In this document: positions 46,235 through 55,261 of the stretch, one piece after another
Position numbering within the stretch: position 1 is the first letter of the stretch
How the letters are laid out: each line of letters starts with the position of its first letter
From: Vibrio ostreicida
GTDB lineage: Bacteria; Pseudomonadota; Gammaproteobacteria; Enterobacterales; Vibrionaceae
Direction of reading: 5' to 3'
Assembly: GCF_013074385.2 (NCBI RefSeq)
Contig: NZ_JABEYA020000001.1
Coordinates: forward strand, 372,001 to 436,000
DNA: 64,000 nt
Notes under the pieces: model-generated
Told to the model about the DNA's origin: nothing
The model's input: only the letters and a program-made list of their open reading frames with translations
Database searches by the model: none
Position numbers and translations under genes: made by a program

Positions 46235-47062
46235 TTAACGTCTTGACCGAAATTGAGTCGGGGATGTGTTCATGTTTTTTCGAAAGAAGCGACTGAAATA
46301 AGCGGTATCTGAAAAACCCAAATCATGAGCAATCGTCTTAATCGTTTTGCGAGAGAATGCGAGGTCACGGTTGGCTTCGAGAATAATTCGGTCATGAATT
46401 AACTGCGTCACGGTTTTGCCTAAGGCCAAATGGACAATTTCATTGAGGCGTTTATTGGTAATACAAAGCTTATCGGCATAAAACAAACAATTCTTCTGCT
46501 TCTTGTAGTATTGTTCAATTAAATCAATTACTTGATTTATTCTAGGGTCGCGTTCTTCCATCGGGCTTTCATCGCGGTGAGAAAAACGAAGTAAGTACCG
46601 TAAGAAACTACTGGTTAACGACTCAAGCAGAGCCCAGTCACAGGGTTGTTTGAGGTATTCCTCCTTCATGAGGTTAAACAGTTGAAGTAAGTATTTGTGC
46701 CCCTCCAAGTCACAATCCAAGTATGGAGAACTGAGATCCTGACTAGAAAACAGGTGCTTGACGAATGACGTTGTTCGCATACTGACATCGATGAAACCAA
46801 CAGAAAAAGCCAACAAACGGACATTGTGACTGCTTGGAGACGGCTTGTGGACTTGCCCTGGCGCGATGGTAAAAAAACGTCCAACTTTATGTGGATACTC
46901 AACAAAATCGATGTTTTGCTGTCCAATGTCATCCAAGCACCAAATGATTTCCCAATAGTCATGACGGTGAGGCAAAGAGTAGGTCTCATCATTATCGACA
47001 GGGCTGTCGATGACTTTACACAGTTGTTCCAATCGCATTTGTATGGGTTTGATTTGAGTCAC
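46235..47062 (-). CDS. AraC-family transcriptional regulator
   Basis: A 275-residue regulator with an N-terminal cupin-type sensing domain (SLPHRHDYWEIIWCLDD, HKVGRFFTIAPGQVHKP) and a C-terminal pair of helix-turn-helix motifs ending in TIKTIAHDLGFSDTAYFSRFFRKN, the AraC signature, then SPTQFRSRR. The start is not certain: TTG 47068, GTG 47062 and ATG 47038 are possible; AAGG lies eight bases before GTG 47062. It precedes the MATE gene on the same strand and is the likely regulator of that pump. Confidence 0.87.
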   Translation of the reverse strand: MTQIKPIQMRLEQLCKVIDSPVDNDETYSLPHRHDYWEIIWCLDDIGQQNIDFVEYPHKVGRFFTIAPGQVHKPSPSSHNVRLLAFSVGFIDVSMRTTSFVKHLFSSQDLSSPYLDCDLEGHKYLLQLFNLMKEEYLKQPCDWALLESLTSSFLRYLLRFSHRDESPMEERDPRINQVIDLIEQYYKKQKNCLFYADKLCITNKRLNEIVHLALGKTVTQLIHDRIILEANRDLAFSRKTIKTIAHDLGFSDTAYFSRFFRKNMNTSPTQFRSRR

Positions 47063-47231
47063 TATCAAGGCCTTTGATTACTTATCGATTTATACTCTAG
47101 GCGGTGATTGAGTACAGTATGGCAGGGGATTTGTGGCCAACTTTGATGAGAGTTGGCGCTTTCGACCCTCAGAAATAAACCTCGGGCTGAATGAGTGGTG
47201 GCTGCAATTGTCAGGGCTCACCGTGTTTGAT

Positions 47232-47840
47232 TTATCCCGAAATTTTGTCAAAGGTCGTTGTACAGCTGTCACAAAATATGTCCATAAAATCTTTTACTTC
47301 GGGCATGGTTTCAATCAGGGTTTCAATTCTTGAATCTAATCCCTCTTTGACGTGCAAAAATTCATCGTTGTTGAAGCGCAGTTCATTCAAGGTTTTGATG
47401 TAGGCCGCGAGGATATCGGCGGCTTTCACAATCGCTTTGTACTCAGTGGCGACATTTTTTTGGACCAGCAAACCTGAGAATTCCTCACGCAAATCTTCGG
47501 GTAAAGTGTCTAAACATTCTTGTTCGGCGATATCTTCAAGCTTTTTGAAGGCGGCGGTGAATTCGGGGCTATGATACTTTGTTTTTGAATTCATATCTTG
47601 CAGCTTGGTTTCCGAAATTTCATGATAAATGGCAATGACAGCCGCTCTTTCTGGGTTTAGGTTTCCGCCATGGCGCCTATTTTTGATGACAGTCAGAAGG
47701 TGAGCAATAACGGAAACCTGATGAGAATGTTCAGAGACATTCTCTTCCTGAAAACAGTGCATCAGTGCCCAACGTTTTATGAGGGGCATTCTTGTTACCC
47801 AAGCCATGAATGTACTTTGCTTATTGGTGGTGTCAGTCAT
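47232..47840 (-). CDS. yfbR: YfbR-like HD-domain nucleotidase with altered HD motif
   Basis: Orthologue by position and length of 5'-deoxynucleotidase YfbR, which removes phosphate from dNMPs. The 202-residue protein keeps His38 in ENVSEHSHQV, His73, Glu77, Asp82 and the last metal Asp in VKAADILAAYIK. The metal-binding HD pair is, however, HE here (His73-Glu74, IYHEISETKLQDM) and the usual TGDLPTPVKY segment reads LQDMNSKTKYHS. So one metal ligand is conservatively changed and the substrate loop differs. ATG 47840 with GGGGA upstream is chosen. It neighbours alaA, as in E. coli. Activity may be changed or lost. Confidence 0.8.
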   Translation of the reverse strand: MTDTTNKQSTFMAWVTRMPLIKRWALMHCFQEENVSEHSHQVSVIAHLLTVIKNRRHGGNLNPERAAVIAIYHEISETKLQDMNSKTKYHSPEFTAAFKKLEDIAEQECLDTLPEDLREEFSGLLVQKNVATEYKAIVKAADILAAYIKTLNELRFNNDEFLHVKEGLDSRIETLIETMPEVKDFMDIFCDSCTTTFDKISG

Positions 47841-48081
47841 CCCCAAGATCCCCAATTGATGCTACGTTTGCTAAGCATATGAAAAATGGTCAGCCATTAC
47901 TAGCGTATCATTAGCGGGTGATCCAAGGTGTGATAACACGAAACCTATTCGACAAAATAGGCAGGCTCTGCTTTAAAGCGAAAGCACCCTCACTCCTTAA
48001 AGAGGTTGAGCGCTTGCCTTGAACCTGTATTCTCGCAAAGACCGGCTTGTTACTCGCGTGCTTGTTAGGCTCTGGTTGGCA

Positions 48082-49296
48082 CTATTGGCTGTAGGTGGTC
48101 AAAAATCGTTCAAATCGGCCAATGGCTATTTCCAAATCTTCGACATGAGGTAGAGTCACAATTCGGAAATGGTCAGGTTTGTGCCAGTTGAAGCCAGAGC
48201 CTTGTACCAGTAGGACTTTCTCCTGAATCAAAAAGTCGAGCACCATTTTTTGATCGTCTTTGATATTGTACATCTTGGTATCGATTTTCGGGAACAGGTA
48301 CATCGCCCCTTTGGGTTTAACGCACGAGATCCCAGGGATTTGAGTAATCAAGTCGAAGGCGCGATCACGCTGCTCTAGAAGCCGGCCGCCGGGTAAAATG
48401 AGCTCGTTAATACTTTGGTAGCCGCCGAGTGCGGTCTGGATTGCATGCTGCATCGGCACATTGGCACACAAACGCATTGAGGCTAGCATGTCTAGGCCGT
48501 TGACGTAGCCCTGAGCGATGTGTTTTGGACCAGTGAGGAACATCCAGCCCCCGCGAAAACCACAGACTCGATATGCTTTCGATAGACCGTTAAAGGTGAC
48601 GACCATTACGTCATCGGTCAAGGTGGCGATTGAGGTATGCGTTGCTCCGTCGTACAGCACTTTGTCATAAATCTCATCAGCAAAAATAATCAGATTATTC
48701 TGCCGCGCTATTTCGACCACTTCGAGCAGAAAATCTCGGCTATACACTGCACCAGTGGGGTTGTTGGGGTTGATTAAAACAATCCCCCGCGTATTGGCGG
48801 TGATTTTTTTACGTATGTCATCAAGATCTGGATACCAGTCTGCCTGTTCATCACAAATGTAATGGACGGCTTTGCCACCAGATAAGGAGACGGAGGCCGT
48901 CCACAGTGGGTAGTCAGGAGCCGGTACCAGCATCTCGTCGCCGTTATTCAGTAAGGCTTGCATCGCCATAACGATTAACTCAGATGCCCCATTGCCAATA
49001 TAAACATCTTCAACATCCAAAGAAAGAATCCCTTTGCGCTGATAATGTTGGACCACCGCTTTACGAGCGGAGTAAATACCTTTTGAATCACAATAGCCTT
49101 GGGAAGTGGGCAAATTACGGATCACATCGACCAAAATTTCATCTGGAGCGTCAAAGCCAAAAGGAGCAGGGTTACCGATGTTCAATTTCAGTATTTTATG
49201 CCCCTCTTCCTCCATACGCTTAGCATGTTTGAGTACAGGACCCCTAATGTCGTAGCAGACATTATCGAGTTTTGACGACATCCCGATATTTTGCAT
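48082..49296 (-). CDS. alaA: Alanine-synthesizing transaminase AlaA
   Basis: Glutamate-pyruvate aminotransferase, main alanine-forming enzyme; PLP fold type I. The 404-residue protein follows E. coli AlaA almost throughout: SSKLDNVCYDIRGPVLKHAK, LNIGNPAPFGFDAPDEIL, YIGNGASELIVMAMQALL, VLINPNNPTGAVYS, FADEIYDKVLYDG, the PLP Lys in FNGLSKAYRVCGFRGGW, and DHFRIVTLPHVEDLE. ATG 49296 or ATG 49281 may be used. It lies downstream of nothing on its strand and divergent from menF with a 220-base gap. Confidence 0.97.
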   Translation of the reverse strand: MQNIGMSSKLDNVCYDIRGPVLKHAKRMEEEGHKILKLNIGNPAPFGFDAPDEILVDVIRNLPTSQGYCDSKGIYSARKAVVQHYQRKGILSLDVEDVYIGNGASELIVMAMQALLNNGDEMLVPAPDYPLWTASVSLSGGKAVHYICDEQADWYPDLDDIRKKITANTRGIVLINPNNPTGAVYSRDFLLEVVEIARQNNLIIFADEIYDKVLYDGATHTSIATLTDDVMVVTFNGLSKAYRVCGFRGGWMFLTGPKHIAQGYVNGLDMLASMRLCANVPMQHAIQTALGGYQSINELILPGGRLLEQRDRAFDLITQIPGISCVKPKGAMYLFPKIDTKMYNIKDDQKMVLDFLIQEKVLLVQGSGFNWHKPDHFRIVTLPHVEDLEIAIGRFERFLTTYSQ

Positions 49297-49516
49297 TACT
49301 TAAAACCTAAAAATAATTGAATTCCTTTATTAAAATACAACAAAAAGGGCATCGTTAGAATAAAAAACTGAATTAATGTGCTTTTTTACTCATGACCCTA
49401 GCGGTTGGGGTTAAAGAATGTGGGGAAATATGGGCTACAACTTTGATCTGGATAGGGTCAATAAATTGAGCAACGATCTAAAATGAGGCAAATTTCATAT
49501 CCAAGGCGGGGCTGAT

Positions 49517-50809
49517 TTGTTGAATTTTGACCAAGCAGTAACTGAGCTGATTGCGCGCGTAAAAACCGCCGAAGTCGGAGCACATCGAGAGGTCGAGTCG
49601 GTGGCGCTGTGTCCCGATTTTACCTACATAGACTGGATGGACAGTCAGCCGTTGTTTCCTAAGTTTTACTGGCAATCACGAGATGCTGGAGAGGAAGTGG
49701 TCGCGTTGGGGCACATGGCTACCTTTACTGAATCCGAACTCGCCAGCACGATCGTCAGTGGCGACCAACGTATTTGGGGTGGGCGTCCTTTTGATAGTGA
49801 CAATGAAACCTCATCGTTCTTTTTCTTGCCACTTATTGAGCTGATTCGGTGTGAGAAACATGTTGTATTGGCGGTCAATATTAGCGCGGACAAACAGCGG
49901 ACAGTTAAGGCGCTGCAAACCTTGGTTGGTCATGCAGGAGGACTGGCTCCAATGTCGGGCCAGATTAAATCGCTACGGCATGTGCCGGATAGAACACACT
50001 GGTCTCGTTTGGTGGATAAGGCATTGGCTGATATCGACAATGATCAATTAGACAAGGTGGTACTGGCAAGGAAAACCTATGTTGAACTGGATACCCCCGT
50101 GAGCGCCGCTCAATTGCTCAAGGCCAGCTATGTCAATAACCAGAATAGCTTCCACTTTATGTTGGTGCTTAACCCAAGGTGCAGCTTTCTTGGATCGACA
50201 CCAGAGCGCTTGTATGCGTGCGAAGGCCAAGACTTGCTGACAGAAGCACTCGCCGGAACCGCAGGACGCGGTCAGGGGACCAATGAGGACATGGCGTTGG
50301 CGCACTGGTTGTGCCATGACCACAAGAACCTCGATGAAAATCAGTACGTGGTCGATGACATTATTCAACGGCTCAGACCTTATTCAGATCAGGTCGATGT
50401 CGAGCAGGAAGTCAGCTTAGTCAGGTTGCGCCAAGTGCAGCATCTTAAACGTCATATCCGTGCTCGCCTCAAGCCGGGAATAAAAGTGTTACCGTTACTA
50501 ACAGCGTTACAGCCTACCGCGGCCGTGGCGGGTTTACCTCGTGATGCTGCGATGGATTTCATTCGAAAAAATGAGCCCTTTTCGCGTGGGTGGTATGCGG
50601 GTTCAATGGGTTACGTCCGTGAACAGAGTGCGCAGTTTTGTGTGGCGATTCGCAGCGCACTGGTGCTTGAAAATCAGATTCATCTCTTTGCTGGTGCTGG
50701 GATTGTCCACGGTTCTGAGGCGAACAGTGAGTGGCAAGAACTGGACAAAAAACTGTCAACCCTGCTGTCATTGATGGTGGATCTTCCACGTTTAGGAGTC
50801 GCCTCATAA
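49517..50809 (+). CDS. menF: Menaquinone-specific isochorismate synthase
   Basis: Converts chorismate to isochorismate, first step of menaquinone synthesis. The 430-residue protein has the chorismate-binding domain with FLGSTPERLYACEG, EALAGTAGRGQG, LQPTAAVAGLPRDAA, EPFSRGWYAGSMGYV and FCVAIRSALV. Start is a TTG at 49517 or the next TTG at 49520, with GGCGGGG about eight bases upstream. Its stop is followed at once by the menD ATG. First gene of the men operon, divergent from alaA. Confidence 0.95.
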   Translation: MLNFDQAVTELIARVKTAEVGAHREVESVALCPDFTYIDWMDSQPLFPKFYWQSRDAGEEVVALGHMATFTESELASTIVSGDQRIWGGRPFDSDNETSSFFFLPLIELIRCEKHVVLAVNISADKQRTVKALQTLVGHAGGLAPMSGQIKSLRHVPDRTHWSRLVDKALADIDNDQLDKVVLARKTYVELDTPVSAAQLLKASYVNNQNSFHFMLVLNPRCSFLGSTPERLYACEGQDLLTEALAGTAGRGQGTNEDMALAHWLCHDHKNLDENQYVVDDIIQRLRPYSDQVDVEQEVSLVRLRQVQHLKRHIRARLKPGIKVLPLLTALQPTAAVAGLPRDAAMDFIRKNEPFSRGWYAGSMGYVREQSAQFCVAIRSALVLENQIHLFAGAGIVHGSEANSEWQELDKKLSTLLSLMVDLPRLGVAS

Positions 50810-52516
50810 ATGCGAGTCACACATCGGGCAATTTTAAATCGTATTTGGTGTCAGATCATGTTGGAGGAACTGGGGCGTTTAGGCGTAAACGACGTGTGCT
50901 TTGCTCCGGGTTCGCGCTCAACGCCACTGATCTTGGAGGCACAAGCACACCGTCAGTTCAAGCTACATGGTCATTTTGACGAGCGTGGACTCGGCTTTCT
51001 TGCCTTGGGTTTAGCGAAAGCCAGCCAGCGTCCTGTTGCACTCATCGTGACCTCTGGCACCGCGGTAGCCAATTTACTCCCTGCGGTTGCAGAAGCCCGT
51101 TTAACGGGAGAGAAACTGGTGCTTCTCACAGCAGACCGACCGATAGAGTTGATCGACTGTGGGGCCAATCAGGCCATTGTCCAAACGGGTTTATATTCGA
51201 ATCAGGTTACCGCCAGCCTTAACTTGCCGAGCCCCAGTGCGGAGATACCGCTAAAATGGTTGCTGACTTCGATTGACCAGTTGATGACCGAGCAAGCGCT
51301 CAAAGGGGGGCCCATCCATATTAATTGTCCATTTCCTGAGCCACTTTATAGCTCAGAATCACACACGGTCTTTCAGGATTATCTGGCGTGTATCGAGCAA
51401 TGGAAACAATCTGGACAAGCATGGTCGACCCAATCCGGTTTGCGGCTTGCAACGAGTGGTCTGCCCGATGCACTCATCGCCCAGAAGGGGCTGATTATCA
51501 TTGGCAGCACCTCGCGACAGGAAGCTGAGCAAGCCAGAATGCTGGCTATTGAGTTGGGCTGGCCCTACTTGTGCGATCCCCAATCTGGGCTTTCTTCTCC
51601 ATGGGCACACTATGATTTGTGGCTGAAAAATCCTGCGGCCCAGACCATCATGCGTCAATGTGATGTGATTATTCAGTTTGGTTCGAGGCTGATTTCCAAA
51701 CGTCTTTGCCAATGGGTGGCCTCGCAGGTTGAAGACGGTCATGCAGAGTATCACTATGTTTCGCCGCACCTAGAACGCAACAATCCGAGTCACTTACCTC
51801 AGCACCATCACCTTTGTCAGATTGAAGACTGGGTTGAAGGGCTCATGGTTAAGGCCAAAAAGGCGCTATCCCGTGGATGGGGGGAAGCGCTTCAGTATTA
51901 CAGTGAAAACACAGCGTGCCTGACTCAGGTGCTGATCGGTGAGGCATTGACGGAAATCGGCCTTGCCTTGACATTGCGGTATTTACCTAAGGACACGCAA
52001 GTGTTTTTGGGCAACAGCCTGTTTGTACGTTTAGTGGATATGTTCGGCTGTCTGAAAGGCGTGGACAGTTACAGTAATCGTGGCGCCTCAGGTATTGATG
52101 GTTTGGTGGCAACTGCCGCAGGGGTTGCCCGTCACTCAGTGCAACCGACGGTGATCTATATTGGCGACACCTCATTGCTGTACGACCTCAATTCGCTGGC
52201 CTTGTTCAGTGGGCAAAAAACGCCAGTTGTATTGGTGGTGATCAACAATGATGGGGGGGCGATTTTTGACTTACTGCCGGTCCCAGAGCAGAACAAGGCA
52301 ACGTTCTATCAACGGCCCCACGGCTATGATTTTAAGTGTGCTGCCGAGCAATTCAAGCTTGGTTATCAGCTGGCTTATACGCTCAATCAATACCGAGTTG
52401 TTTTAGAGACTCACCTGCGTGACGGCGAGGGTGCTATGGTGGTTGAGGTGCAGACACCTAGCGGACAGGCGGCTTCACAACTTAAACAGATTGTTGAACA
52501 GCTTGATGCTTTTTAG
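50810..52516 (+). CDS. menD: SEPHCHC synthase MenD
   Basis: Thiamine-diphosphate enzyme that joins isochorismate and 2-oxoglutarate to form SEPHCHC. The 568-residue protein has FAPGSRSTPLILEA, the catalytic Glu in HFDERGLGFLALG, VTSGTAVANLLPAV, DRPIELIDCGANQAI, and the ThDP-binding GDTSLLYDLNSLAL with VVINNDGGAIFDLLP. It begins right after the menF stop (TAAATG) and overlaps menH by 11 bases, so translation is coupled. Confidence 0.97.
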   Translation: MRVTHRAILNRIWCQIMLEELGRLGVNDVCFAPGSRSTPLILEAQAHRQFKLHGHFDERGLGFLALGLAKASQRPVALIVTSGTAVANLLPAVAEARLTGEKLVLLTADRPIELIDCGANQAIVQTGLYSNQVTASLNLPSPSAEIPLKWLLTSIDQLMTEQALKGGPIHINCPFPEPLYSSESHTVFQDYLACIEQWKQSGQAWSTQSGLRLATSGLPDALIAQKGLIIIGSTSRQEAEQARMLAIELGWPYLCDPQSGLSSPWAHYDLWLKNPAAQTIMRQCDVIIQFGSRLISKRLCQWVASQVEDGHAEYHYVSPHLERNNPSHLPQHHHLCQIEDWVEGLMVKAKKALSRGWGEALQYYSENTACLTQVLIGEALTEIGLALTLRYLPKDTQVFLGNSLFVRLVDMFGCLKGVDSYSNRGASGIDGLVATAAGVARHSVQPTVIYIGDTSLLYDLNSLALFSGQKTPVVLVVINNDGGAIFDLLPVPEQNKATFYQRPHGYDFKCAAEQFKLGYQLAYTLNQYRVVLETHLRDGEGAMVVEVQTPSGQAASQLKQIVEQLDAF

Positions 52517-53285
52517 TCTCTGCTATCATCCGGATCAGGCACCGCGGCCCCTCATCGTGTTTTTACATGGTTTTCTTGGTAGTGGTGAGGACTGGACATT
52601 ATGCCTAAATACGCTGCGTGACTACCCAATAGTCTGTATCGATTTACCGGGTCATGGTCACAGCCAGTCAATCCATTGCGCTGATTTTAAAACCTGTTGC
52701 GACAACATAACGGCGACGGTATCGAACCAATTTCCGCATCAGCCGCCTATTATGCTTGTGGGCTACTCTCTGGGGGCAAGGGTAGCCATGACCGGAGTGG
52801 CACAAGGGTATTTTTCCGCTCTAAACATTCGAGGCCTTATTCTTGAAGGTGGGCATTTTGGGCTGAGTAACCACACCGACAAACGCATCCGTCTGTGCAG
52901 TGATGCGCAATGGGCAAAGCGTTTTTCTAACGAGCCGATGGAACACGTGTTAGCGGATTGGTATCAACAACCGGTATTTGATTCACTTAATGATCAACAA
53001 CGACAAAGCCTGATTCGTGAGCGCGCGGTTAATGTCGGTGATGGTGTTGCGAGCATGTTGATGGCGACTACGCTAGCCAAACAGGAAGCCCTACTCGATT
53101 GGTTGGTCGGCACGGATCTCCTTGTCCATTGTATTTGTGGAGAAAAGGACCGGAAATTTCGTCATCTCATTGAACAAGGTGGTTTGGCTTTTAGTCGGGT
53201 CAGACACGCGGGTCATAATGTCCATCGTGAACAGCCACAAGCGTTTGCGAACATTATTCAATCTCAACTTTTGCGGCTCTTTTGA
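52506..53285 (+). CDS. menH: 2-succinyl-6-hydroxy-2,4-cyclohexadiene-1-carboxylate synthase MenH
   Basis: Removes pyruvate from SEPHCHC to give SHCHC; alpha/beta hydrolase fold. The 259-residue protein has the oxyanion motif [12 protein letters not shown], nucleophile Ser in [10 protein letters not shown] and the catalytic His in [12 protein letters not shown]. The frame is open well inside menD (from 52419), but ATG 52506 gives the family N-terminus and overlaps the menD end by 11 bases. menB follows after 28 bases. Confidence 0.92.
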   Translation: MLFSLCYHPDQAPRPLIVFLHGFLGSGEDWTLCLNTLRDYPIVCIDLPGHGHSQSIHCADFKTCCDNITATVSNQFPHQPPIMLVGYSLGARVAMTGVAQGYFSALNIRGLILEGGHFGLSNHTDKRIRLCSDAQWAKRFSNEPMEHVLADWYQQPVFDSLNDQQRQSLIRERAVNVGDGVASMLMATTLAKQEALLDWLVGTDLLVHCICGEKDRKFRHLIEQGGLAFSRVRHAGHNVHREQPQAFANIIQSQLLRLF

Positions 53286-53313
53286 GCCGAGTACATTAAC
53301 GGCAGGAATTACT

Positions 53314-54180
53314 ATGGCAACGACAGTCGGTCTATCTGAACATCAATTATACGCCCCAATTCACTGGCATGATTGTCGCGGTGAATACCAAGATATTGAC
53401 TATCAAAAATCGCCAGAGGGCATTGCTAAAATCACGATCGCCCGCCCTCAGGTCTGCAATGCGTTTCGACCTCAAACGGTGAAAGAAATGATGAGTGCTC
53501 TTGCTAATGCACGCTATGATGAAGGGATAGGGGTAATTATCCTAACGGGCCTTGGCGACAAAGCATTTTGTTCAGGAGGAGACCAAAAAGTACGTGGTGA
53601 CTATGGCGGATATAAGGATGAATCTGGCACGCACCACCTTAATGTACTGGATTTTCAGCGTCAGATACGGACATGCCCCAAGCCCGTGATTGCTTCTGTG
53701 GCGGGTTGGGCGGTGGGGGGAGGTCATGTATTGCATATGATGTGTGACTTGAGTATCGCGGCCGATAATGCTCAGTTTGGTCAAACTGGTCCTAAAGTGG
53801 GGTCCTTTGATGGGGGATGGGGGGCCGCTTATATGGCCCGAATTGTGGGGCAGAAAAAAGCGCGCGAAATCTGGTTTTTGTGCCGTTTCTACAACGCTCA
53901 GGAAGCGTTGGAGATGGGCTTGGTGAATACGGTCGTCCCGCTTGAACAACTGGAACAAGAAACGGTTCGTTGGTGCCGCGAGATATTGCAGCACAGCCCG
54001 ATGGCTTTGCGTTGCCTCAAGGCCGCGTTAAACGCAGATTGTGACGGTCAGGCGGGTCTACAAGAACTGGCAGGGAATGCGACCATGATGTTTTACATGA
54101 CGCAAGAGGGGCAGGAAGGCCGAAACGCGTTTAATGAAAAACGACGACCGGAATTTGAAAAATTCCCACGGAATCCATGA
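53314..54180 (+). CDS. menB: 1,4-dihydroxy-2-naphthoyl-CoA synthase MenB
   Basis: Ring closure of o-succinylbenzoyl-CoA to DHNA-CoA; crotonase family. The 288-residue protein has [69 protein letters not shown] and the C-terminal [14 protein letters not shown], all classic MenB. The upstream frame into menH is open, but ATG 53314 with GGCAGGAA upstream is the family start. A 94-base gap separates it from menC. Confidence 0.98.
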   Translation: MATTVGLSEHQLYAPIHWHDCRGEYQDIDYQKSPEGIAKITIARPQVCNAFRPQTVKEMMSALANARYDEGIGVIILTGLGDKAFCSGGDQKVRGDYGGYKDESGTHHLNVLDFQRQIRTCPKPVIASVAGWAVGGGHVLHMMCDLSIAADNAQFGQTGPKVGSFDGGWGAAYMARIVGQKKAREIWFLCRFYNAQEALEMGLVNTVVPLEQLEQETVRWCREILQHSPMALRCLKAALNADCDGQAGLQELAGNATMMFYMTQEGQEGRNAFNEKRRPEFEKFPRNP

Positions 54181-54274
54181 TGTGGGGCTTGTCGGCAGTG
54201 GCGGTTTAATGGAAATAACTCAATGCGTGTCCGCCCTCATAAAACAAGCCTCGCCAATGAAATAAGGGAACAGG

Positions 54275-55261
54275 ATGAGAACAGCGAAACTGTATCGCTA
54301 CCAGCTGCCTATGGACAGCGGAGTGGTACTGAGAGAGCAAAGACTCAAGGAACGAGAAGGCTTTGTGGTGGTACTGACAGATAATGGTTGTGTGGGGCGT
54401 GGCGAAGTCGCGCCTTTACCCGGGTTGAGTCTTGAGAGTATGGATGAGGCATACCAACAGCTTCGTACGCAATTGACCGCATGGCAAAGAGGCGAAGGGA
54501 TCGATGGTTCAGAGCTGTATCCGTCGGTTGCATTTGGCGTATCAATGGCGCAATTGGAACTTGCAGGCCATCTGCCTGAACAAGGCTGCTATTATGCGGC
54601 ACCATTATGCACGGGGGACCCAGAGGAACTTCTGCCTAAATTGAATCAGATGCCGGGCAATAAAGTGGCTAAGATCAAAGTCGGCTTGTATGAGCCAGTA
54701 CGGGATGGTTTATTGGTCAGCCTCTTTCTTGATTCAATCCCCGATTTGATGCTGAGGTTGGATGCCAATCGGGCTTGGAGTGCTGAAAGTGCTCAACTGT
54801 TTGCGGATAAAGTGGCGCCATCGCTTCGCCAGCGAATAGCCTTTATTGAAGAGCCTTGCCATGCGCCTAGTGATAGCTTTTCATTTGCAATTAACACCGG
54901 TATTGCGATCGCATGGGATGAAACACTACAACACTCGATTCGTAACGAAGACTTCTCACTGGAAGACTTTAACGGTGCGAAAGCCATCATCATTAAACCG
55001 ACCTTGCTGGGTTCGGTTGAGCGCTGTATCGCCTTGATTGAGTCCGCTAAAACGTTGGGGATCAAACCCATTATCAGTTCAAGCATTGAATCCAGCTTGG
55101 GCTTAACTCAGTTAGCGCGATTATCACGGTGGCAACTTCCTGATGAAATACCGGGCCTAGACACGATAGGCTTGTTTGAGCAACAACTGGAACAGCCTTG
55201 GCCGGGCTGTGATTTACCGATCTCTCGGTTGAGTGAACACGCGTTGGTGTGGCAGGGATGA
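54275..55261 (+). CDS. menC: o-Succinylbenzoate synthase MenC
   Basis: Dehydrates SHCHC to o-succinylbenzoate; enolase superfamily. The 328-residue protein has RGEVAPLPGLSLESM near the N-terminus, the catalytic Lys pair (AKIKVG and IIKPTLLGS), and the metal ligands Asp (LRLDANRAWS), Glu (IEEPCHAP) and Asp (IAWDETLQ). ATG 54275 follows AAGGGAACAGG. It overlaps menE by four bases (ATGA). Confidence 0.95.
   Translation: MRTAKLYRYQLPMDSGVVLREQRLKEREGFVVVLTDNGCVGRGEVAPLPGLSLESMDEAYQQLRTQLTAWQRGEGIDGSELYPSVAFGVSMAQLELAGHLPEQGCYYAAPLCTGDPEELLPKLNQMPGNKVAKIKVGLYEPVRDGLLVSLFLDSIPDLMLRLDANRAWSAESAQLFADKVAPSLRQRIAFIEEPCHAPSDSFSFAINTGIAIAWDETLQHSIRNEDFSLEDFNGAKAIIIKPTLLGSVERCIALIESAKTLGIKPIISSSIESSLGLTQLARLSRWQLPDEIPGLDTIGLFEQQLEQPWPGCDLPISRLSEHALVWQG

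Noticed and set aside
49440..49500. FNR-like TTGAT and the palindrome TCAATAAATTGA upstream of menF
   Set aside because: The TTGAT half has no matching ATCAA at the right spacing, and the short AT-rich palindrome is likely by chance in this base composition; anaerobic control remains possible but is not shown.
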